NCBI RefSeq assembly: GCF_001659605.2
Contig: NC_035171.2
Coordinates: 5,410,886-5,474,885, forward strand
Length of the DNA: 64,000 nucleotides
Source: Manihot esculenta
Lineage: Eukaryota; Streptophyta; Magnoliopsida; Malpighiales; Euphorbiaceae
Direction: 5' to 3'
Below are positions 57,802 through 64,000 of the stretch, piece after piece. Both the position numbers and the translations under genes were made by a program. Every line of letters begins with the position of its first letter. Position 1 is the first letter of the stretch. The notes beneath the pieces are model-generated. The model was not told where the DNA came from. It searched no databases and saw only the letters and a list, made by a program, of their open reading frames with translations.

Positions 57802-60089
57802 TGTAATACCCGGCTAGATTCCGGTATCGGAATTCCTACCGTCCGATGGAATCTCAGATGTCGGAAACCTCTAGAAGGGTAAAAGTATGTTTTTATAAAA
57901 TGTTTTCATGTTTTTAATGATTTTAAGTATGGTTTTACATGAGTTTTTACATGAAAATTCTTTGCAGGAAAACCCAGGTTCGGCCGCCGAAAGTCAAGTT
58001 CGGCCGCCGAACATAACATGCATGCGGAGGCACGTTAGGCCCCCGAAAGCATAAGTGAGGGAAGTCCAGGTTCGGCCGCCGAAGCTCAAGTTCGGCCGTC
58101 GAACATGGCATGCATGCGGAGGCACATTCGGCCCCCGAATGTGGCCTGGCCAGCCACTATAAAAGGGTCCCTTAGCCGAAAACGGGCGAGCTTTTCTCCC
58201 CATTTCGGCCAAGGTGAGCATTCCGCCATCCTTCATCAATCTTGAGTTTTTCCTCCATTTTTCCACTATTTTTACAAGTTTATAACTTTGGTTTTGATGA
58301 TTTTCAAGATTTAAGGCGAGTTTTGGAGCTTTGAGGTTCAAGAACTCAAATCTCTCCCACCTCCGAGCTAAGGTCGTTTTCCTCTCGATCTTCAAGAGGT
58401 AAGAGCCGATCTTGAGCTCACTATGCATTTTAAGTAAGTTGTAAGTTGTTTTATGGGGTAGAAATGTATGTTTATATTAGATGAGCATTGTTAGGTTTTA
58501 TGTGATTTATGGACAATGTGTGTTGATTGAGTATGATTGGAGTGTTGTAGATGGGGTATATGTGTGTTTGAGGCCCCTAGGAGATTGTATGCATGTTTTG
58601 GTTGAGTGATATGCATGATTTGAACTTGGGAGGCGAAATATGCACAGGAGAGCTGAGTTTCTGCCATTCGGGAGAAGCTCAGGTTCGGCCGCTGAAGGGA
58701 CTTTCGGCCGCCGAACCCTCTTGTGGAGGCAGCTTTCGGCTGCCGAAGCCTGCCCCCGAAAAGAGACTTTCGTCTCTGTCTGGGACTTTCGGCCGCCGAA
58801 GGTGCCGCCGAAAGTGCCTGACTTTCGGATCTGTCCGGGACTTTCGGCCGCCGAAGGTGCCGCCGAAAGAGCCCTGTTCAGCCATTTCATGCATATTTTT
58901 GTATGATGATTTCATGATGTTTTAGGAGGCTTTTGGGGAGGATATTAGAGTTATGATTATATATGTTTGGTCCCTCATCGGAGTCCACCTGTGTAGGTTC
59001 GGACCCGAGGAACCGAGGACCCCAGCAGTGAGATAGCTGCTTCAGAGTCAGTAGAGCATCAGCCAGAGGTGAGTGGAATAAACCCTTAAGTTTTAAATTA
59101 ATGAAATACAAATTTTTTGAGCATGTTCATGCATCATATATGCCATGTGATATTCTAGGTTGTATGCATTAGAAATCACGAATATGTTGCATTGCATAAA
59201 TTGTTGATGATGCGGGTGGATGTTGGATGATCCTTAGTCCTCGATATGACATGATGAGATATGACACAGTATGATATGGTATGGTATGGAAGTCCAGGTT
59301 GTACCCATTCTACGTCCCTGGCACGATGTAAGAGAAAGTCCAGGTTGTACCCATTCTACGTCCCTGGCACAGTTGGACCATGTTATGATATGCTATGTTT
59401 AAGGGAAAGTCTGGTTGACCCATTCTACGTCCCGACACAGTTGGACCTAGTAGAGGACTATTGGTGACAACACCATCCTTGATGTGATTTGTTTGTGTTG
59501 TGTTGCATTCCATGATAGCATGAAATTTTAAATATATGTTTTTTTTTCTATTCTGCTCACTGGGCTCTAGTAGCTCACCCCTCTCCCCTAACCCCAGATG
59601 TGCAGGTACAGGGTAGACCAGGAAGTCAACAGGAGTAGAAGTATTGTTTGCCTTGTAATAGATAGATTGTGGACATGACAAATGATTAAGATGTAATGTA
59701 AAGTCTAGAACAGTTATGTATTTTCAAGTTATGATATTGAGGTTAGAGTTGTGCTTGACCATTATATATTATGTAATCCCATTTGTATGTACATGATCTT
59801 TATGATATGAGATATGAGGTTATGTTTTAGCCAAGCTCATGTATGATGAGATACCCCATTGGAGCATTTGATGAGGGCTCCAGTGGAGGTTTATGTTTAT
59901 GTTTATGTTTATGTACAGCTTGAGCTTGGTTGATGTATGAGAAAAAGTTACAGGTTTATGTTTATGTTGGATCATGTATGGGATTGAGCAGGTTCACAGG
60001 TTACATGTTAGGCTTGCTACGGGTTCCGGCGGCCTTACGCCGATCTGGATCCTAGCGCCGGTAGCGGACCGGATTTCCGGGCTGTTACA
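57802..60089 (+). mobile_element. Element C 3' LTR
   Basis: It is 2288 bp. It has the same signals as the 5' copy, with two extra GCCGAA-containing segments near 58685-58710 and 58795-58815 that account for nearly all of the 31-bp length difference. The hairpin repeats are at about 59289-59440. Confidence 0.93.
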
Positions 60090-61350
60090 GTATCCACACG
60101 AACGTCTTCTATCCTTCTAGAGTGCTAGCTCTCTCAAGGATGGATAGATTATATGCTCCACAATCTGCAGCATTTTAGACTGAATTTTCTCAAAAAATCT
60201 CATCACTCCTAAATTCGTAGTAGGAGTATTTATAGGTTTCAGTCTTTTCGTTTTTCCACAATTCTTTTCCTAAAAGAATTGTACAACTCTTTCCTAAAAG
60301 AGTTGTGTTCAGAACCCACTATCACAATCTCACATATACTCAAATATCTTTATGTGATAGAGTCCTTTATCTATAACAGTTACAGATAGACTGCAGATCT
60401 TTTAAATATTATTATCTCATAATAATAAATAATTAATATTAATAATAATAACACATTATTATTATTAATTATACTAATGGGCTTTTAGCCCATTAATATA
60501 GCACATCAACAACGTTCTTGTGTGTGACCCAATAGGCTCATATTAATTGGCAATAGGCCTAGTCCAACAAGGCCTATAAATCATAAGTGGCCTCTAGCAA
60601 GACATTATGACTACCCAACTAATATGAGGATCAATAGTCCGATAAAGCCTATTAAATAGAATATGTATTAATCCCTTTGTCTCACGATATCTAGTTTGAA
60701 CATAAGTCATGGTCAATGTCAAACTTATAATGTTCAAACTTATGATTTCTCGATCTCTAAGTAGACTGATAAATTCAAATGATATTGATCACACTATCAA
60801 TTCATTTGAGCATGGCCATGCATTTCTCAGTCTCACTCATCGAGGGGCCCAAAAGATATCTCTCTCATAGAGAGGGACAAATCATATCTTGATTGTTCAT
60901 TTTCCTCTACATAATTTCTATTATGCTCAGTCATAACCTTTATGATTGTCCGATTAAAGACAACGTTTGATTATGTCAAAATATAATAGTCCTTATGTTG
61001 GAAACTATAACAATCTCAAGTCAAAGGATTAAGACATAATTATTTTGAGATTCACTTATGACAATGACCCATGTAGTGATCTCAATGCGGGTCCATCCAA
61101 TACTTTGTTCTCCAACAAGTATTTATGATTATTGAATTATATCAACATATACATAATCATCTCATGATTATCAATCAGTAATCATACCAGTTATATTTTA
61201 TTATTATCAACATAATAATAAGTAACCAGGAATGATAATCATTATTATGTAACATGCAAACAAATAATAATGATAAAAACCTCTTTTATTAATAACCAAA
61301 ATGACATACAAAAAGGTCCAAGATAATGGCCTAGGGCATATACACTAACA

Positions 61351-61899
61351 CTATCCACTTGGATACATAATCTACTGCAAGGATTATATAGGTGTATCCA
61401 AAGGATGGCGGAAATGGCCCCATGAAGTCTATGCCCCATACATCAAATATCTCACAAACCATGATAGGATTTTGAGGCATTTGGTTTTTGTTGATTAGAT
61501 TCCCGATTGTTGGCATCGTACACATGATCTGCAAAACAAATAGGCATCTCGAAAAATGTTAGGCAAAAATAATCCACTTTCGAGGATTTTATGGGCCGTC
61601 TTTCTTAGTCCAAAGTGTTCACCACAACTGTATGAATGGCAAAATGTAAGGACTGAGGCTATCTCTTGTTCTGGTATGCACGTCCTTATCACTTGGTCAG
61701 AACAATGCTTCCAAAGGTATGGCTCATCCCAAACGTAGTACTTTGCATCCTTCTTTATTTTGTCTTTTGTATGTTTGGGCATATCAGAAGGTAGGTTACC
61801 TGTGGCTAGGTAATTCACAATGTCTTCGTACCATGGTTTGTCAGTTTGGGCATAGAATGATTGTTCATGGAGGGGATTCTCTTTTTCTGCATATTCCAT
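61351..61899 (-). pseudogene. Element Y integrase, N-terminal part (frameshifted)
   Basis: It begins with the linker before integrase (PWYEDIVNYLATGNLPSDM, DAKYYVWDEPYLWKHCSDQV). The HHCC zinc finger follows ([29 protein letters not shown]), then, in a different frame, [17 protein letters not shown] with the first DDE aspartate, and DYVSKW. The frame change lies near 61500-61520, right after the CxxC, and is a single-base indel. This is Athila-type sequence. RT and RNase H, which should precede it, are absent. Confidence 0.85.
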
Positions 61900-62286
61900 A
61901 AGTTGCTGTATGGAAATCTACTGTTCGAGCAAACAATAGTCTTCCTTCTTTTGCTGTTTGGGCAAACAGCAATCTGTTTGTACAATCTGCATAGCTTGTT
62001 TGGGCAAACAAGTTTCTGCCTGCTTTTCCTCTGCTGGTTGTTTGGTCAAACAGCAACTTACTTGTGCCAATATTCTGGTTGTGCTGGATTCTCCCCTTTC
62101 ATACTGTTTGGGCAAACAACAATCTGCTTGATGTTCTTCTGCTGGTTTTTCAGGTGAACAATGTTCTGTCGAAGCTGTTTGGGCAACTGGTGTGGGCAAA
62201 CTGAGTTCCTCTTGCTGGATTGGCTCGGGCAGTCTGCACTCTGTCTTGGTTGGCTGCCGAACCTATTTGGGCAAACAGAGGCCTGC
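61900..62286 (-). repeat. Element Y array of CTGTTTGCCCAAACAG-type repeats (CLPKQ when translated)
   Basis: Near-palindromic 16-mers recur roughly every 30-80 bases. In one minus-strand frame they encode CCLPKQ, CLTKQ and CLPKQ separated by Glu/Gln/Thr-rich spacers. The array starts inside the C-terminal part of the gag frame (two CCLPKQ at about 62290-62370) and extends over the place where protease and RT should be. The same unit occurs in non-coding parts of Y (46050-46830) and in its LTR. Confidence 0.75.
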
Positions 62287-62927
62287 CTATTCTGCCTTTA
62301 CTGGTTGTTTGGGCAGACAGCAGTCTACCTGTTCTACCTCCTGTCTGCTTGTTTGCCCAGTCTGTTTGGGCAAACAGCAGTTTGTCTCAGTTTCTGGCAG
62401 TTTTTCTTCAGCTATATGTCTTTGCAATTCCAATCCTTCATCATCAGCCTTGACTTCTTGAAGTTCTTTTCCACTTCTCAACATTATGGCATTTACATTT
62501 TGTTTGGGATTTGCCTCAGTTTGGGATGGCAACTTTCCTTGAGCTTCGAGCCTATTTATGGAGGTGGCCATTTGTCCCATCCATTGTTTCATCATTTGCA
62601 TAGTCTTCACTACCTCATCAAGAGTGTTATTGAAATTTGGAGGTGTTGGTTGAGCTTGATTTCTTTGGTAGTTCTGATGGTTGTTAGCTCTCCCATAGCT
62701 GAAATTGGGGTGGTCTCTCCAACCTGGATTGTAAGTGTTAGAATATGGATCATGTCTAGGCTGGTTATTGTCTCCTCCCATGGCATTGACTTGCTGGTAG
62801 TCTTCTTGAAGAGTAGGACATTGATCAGTCGGGTGTCCCACATATGAACATATCCCACATGGCCTAGGTGGTTGGGATGCTTGAACCTGTTGAACTAGTC
62901 CTATGGCAAAATCTTTCATAAAAGATG
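62287..62927 (-). pseudogene. Element Y gag, nucleocapsid part
   Basis: The zinc knuckle CGICSYVGHPTDQC (CX2CX4HX4C) is followed by HDPYSNTYNPGWRDHPNFSY, a hallmark of Athila/Tat-type gag. A predicted coiled segment (VVKTMQMMKQWMGQMATSIN), the conserved IMLRSGKEL and a tail with CCLPKQ repeats follow. It is separated from the capsid part by a one-base deletion near 62925-62930, which turns the joining codons into a stop. The same joint in element X is the start of its mini-gag. Confidence 0.85.
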
Positions 62928-64000
62928 TTAGTCAGAAAGTTGAGAAGAAGTAGGATGTGAACTTACCTCATTGACTCCTCTCTGGAGTTGCTTTTCTTCT
63001 CCATATTGCCTAGATGAGGCTGCAAGTGTGGAGATCAACTCTCTCATCTCCCTAGGTGTCTTGTCTGCAATGGATCCTCCACAGGCTACATCAATGAATT
63101 TCCTTTTGGATGGTAGCAAACCTCCATAGAAGAAGTCTATGAGTGATTTTTCTGAAATGTCATATTGAGGACAGCTTGTGCACAATCTATTAAATCTTTC
63201 CCAATAATCATACAAATCTTTAGTTTCTTTTTGCTTAATGCCACTAATCTCTCTTCTTATGCTTATGACTTTAGAAGTTGGGAAATATTTATTCAGAAAA
63301 GCTCTTACCATTCCATCCCAAGAAGTGATTGATCCAGGTGGTAAGTAAAATAACCATTCTTTGGCATAATCATCAAGTGAGAATGGGAATGCTCTCAATT
63401 TAACATGCTCTTTAGATATGCCTTGTGGTCTCATGGATGAACAAACAATATGAAATTCTTTCAAGTGCTTATGTGGATTTCCATTCCCCAAACCTTTAAA
63501 TTTAGGTAGTAGATGTATCAAACCTGCTTTGAGCTCAAAAGGGGCTGTCAAAGGTGGGTAAGTGATGCACCATAGTGCTTGATCATCCACAGGGGCTGCC
63601 AACTCTCTCAGTGTTCTTTCTCTTAGTATTGGTGCCCTCATGGCTGGATTTTCTGGTTTAATATCAGCATATACAGTAGGTCCAGCTGGTCTTTGAATAG
63701 GGGCAGCAGGTTGCACGTGAAATTCAGCCATCTCAGCGGCTGTTTGGACAATTTCTGCAGCTGTGTTTGCAAGGGCTGGTTCTGCAGATTCTGGTTCTGT
63801 TAAGGTAATTTTTGTGTGTGCTATCTTCTGGACAGCAGGTAATGCTTGTTTTGTAATTTATGCATATGCTGTTTTTTGGACAGCAACAAATTCAGCAGGT
63901 GTTGTTTGAGCAGCAGCAGCTTCGGCAATGACTTGCTGGACAGTAGGTGCTGTTTGGACAGCAGCAAGGGATGCAGAAGGTGAATGGCAATTGCTGTCTC
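62928..64000 (-). pseudogene. Element Y gag, matrix-like and capsid part (runs off the window)
   Basis: The capsid domain reads FELKAGLIHLLPKFKGLGN, HLKEFHIVCSSMRPQG, LRAFPFSLDDYAKEWLFYL, WDGMVRAFLNKYFPTSK, ETKDLYDYWERFNRLCTSCP and FYGGLLPSKRKFIDVACGG, the usual order of the retrotransposon gag domain in Athila/Tat elements. The first Met of the capsid frame is at 63731, but the frame continues open beyond it in Ala/Val/Gln-rich sequence (AVQKIA, ANTAAEIVQTAAEMA) to the window edge, apart from a TAA at 63858-63860. The true start is therefore outside the window and the gene is broken. Confidence 0.85.

Larger units (their letters stand above)
50182..60089 (+). mobile_element. Element C: full-length Tekay/Del-type retrotransposon, 9908 bp
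   Basis: Perfect GTATC duplications (50177-50181, 60090-60094) flank it. It has a 5' LTR of 2257 bp, PBS, gag-pol, hairpin, PPT and a 3' LTR of 2288 bp. This is the only element of the window that is not split by another. The LTRs differ at about 25 sites (about 1.1%) plus two deletions of GCCGAA units in the 5' copy. The gag-pol frame is intact in spite of that age. Confidence 0.96.
49986..61350 (-). mobile_element. Copia-like solo LTR, split by element C
   Basis: The flanking pieces 49986-50181 and 60095-61350 form one LTR of about 1452 bp. On the minus strand it runs from TGTTAGTGTATATGCCCTAG to GATTTCCCAACA (TG...CA). The duplications CTAAC (49981-49985) and CTATC (61351-61355) differ at one base. 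The TATATGCCCTAG start and the AATAATAAAATA-rich middle resemble Maximus/SIRE-type copia LTRs, but I cannot confirm this without an internal region. No internal region is present, so it is a solo LTR. The stretch 60095-61350 holds no gene. Confidence 0.72.
32764..64000 (-). mobile_element. Element Y: Athila-type Ty3-gypsy element, partial, heavily interrupted
   Basis: On the minus strand the element runs from gag (right edge) through nucleocapsid, integrase, 3' non-coding region and PPT to the 3' LTR, ending at 32764. Protease, RT and RNase H are missing between 61900 and 62286. Inside it lie N2 with N3, solo LTR S, solo LTR N4, and the copia-like solo LTR with element C. Each insertion has its own target duplication, and the Y coding sequence reads across each one, which shows these fragments belong to a single element. 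Its 5' LTR lies beyond the window. Confidence 0.85.

Noticed and set aside
60095..61350. A search for a cellular gene in the AT-rich, array-free stretch after element C
   Set aside because: No sustained frame or coding motif is present. It is continuous with 49986-50181 as an LTR ending in TGTTAG...CAACA on the minus strand.
62161..62847. A 228-codon frame on + rich in Leu, Cys and Phe (CLGKQ-like, LFGQT repeats)
   Set aside because: It lies opposite the gag nucleocapsid frame of element Y and is produced by the same GGGCAAACAG repeats. The minus-strand frame has recognisable domains.
62900..62975. A GAG|GTAAGT donor and downstream AG as a true intron, or a programmed frameshift, between capsid and nucleocapsid of Y gag
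   Set aside because: Element X reads through the same GTAAGT in frame, and a single-base deletion fully explains the break in Y. A simple mutation is the more economical reading.

Overview
This window is plant repeat DNA with no cellular gene that I can support. Everything readable is LTR retrotransposon: Ty3/gypsy of three lineages plus one LTR that looks Ty1/copia-type. The TGGTATCAGAGC (initiator Met tRNA) and TGGCACCGTTGCCGGGGA (Asp tRNA) primer sites, LTRs of 1.5-2.7 kb and chromodomain-bearing Pol proteins point to an angiosperm, probably a eudicot, in repeat-rich (for example pericentromeric) chromatin. The species cannot be read from the sequence.

The layout is a stack of nested insertions, most of them dated by paired target-site duplications (TSDs). 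The oldest readable layer is a CRM/Reina-like integrase gene fragment on + (4025-4464, continued at 31711-32763). It is bounded on the left by an Athila-type element on - (element X, LTR 1959-4024, running off the left edge). On the right it is bounded by a second Athila-type element on - (element Y, 32764 to beyond 64000). The integrase is split by Tekay element I (4465-31705, TSD TTGTG). Element I is split in gag by Tekay element A (8245-25940, TSD TCCGG/TCCGA). Element A carries in its 5' LTR a short non-autonomous element N1 on - (9382-16887, TSD GCCCT). Element Y is split by a related non-autonomous element N2 (33754-43007, TSD CAATT), which holds solo LTR N3 (39882-42143, TSD CGAAT). Y also holds Athila-type solo LTR S (44461-45940, TSD ATGAG), Tekay-type solo LTR N4 (47392-49692, TSD CTTCC) and a copia-like solo LTR (49986-61350, TSD CTAAC/CTATC). 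The last of these contains the full-length Tekay element C (50182-60089, TSD GTATC).

Two elements, A and C, keep a single uninterrupted gag-pol frame of about 1660 codons: capsid, two zinc knuckles, protease, RT, RNase H, integrase, chromodomain. They are the plausible autonomous members. Element I has four in-frame stops and has lost the protease aspartate. By-eye LTR comparison follows the nesting order: I about 1.3% divergent, A about 0.5%, N1 no difference seen.

The most interesting content is a set of parasite-like derivatives. N1 and N2 share one ancestral deletion that removed the capsid and most of pol, yet both keep an open 'mini-gag' ending in two intact zinc knuckles, beside protease and RT remnants that have decayed. 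Athila-type element X independently shows the same reduction, to one zinc-knuckle protein. Other recurring signals are: near-palindromic TTCGGCCGCCGAA arrays in every Tekay-type LTR, and a related cassette in an Athila-type LTR; a conserved set of splice-like signals that would excise the primer site from the gag mRNA; a perfect hairpin just before the polypurine tract; a duplicated primer site in N2; a second PPT-like module in X and Y; and CTGTTTGCCCAAACAG repeats spread through Y.
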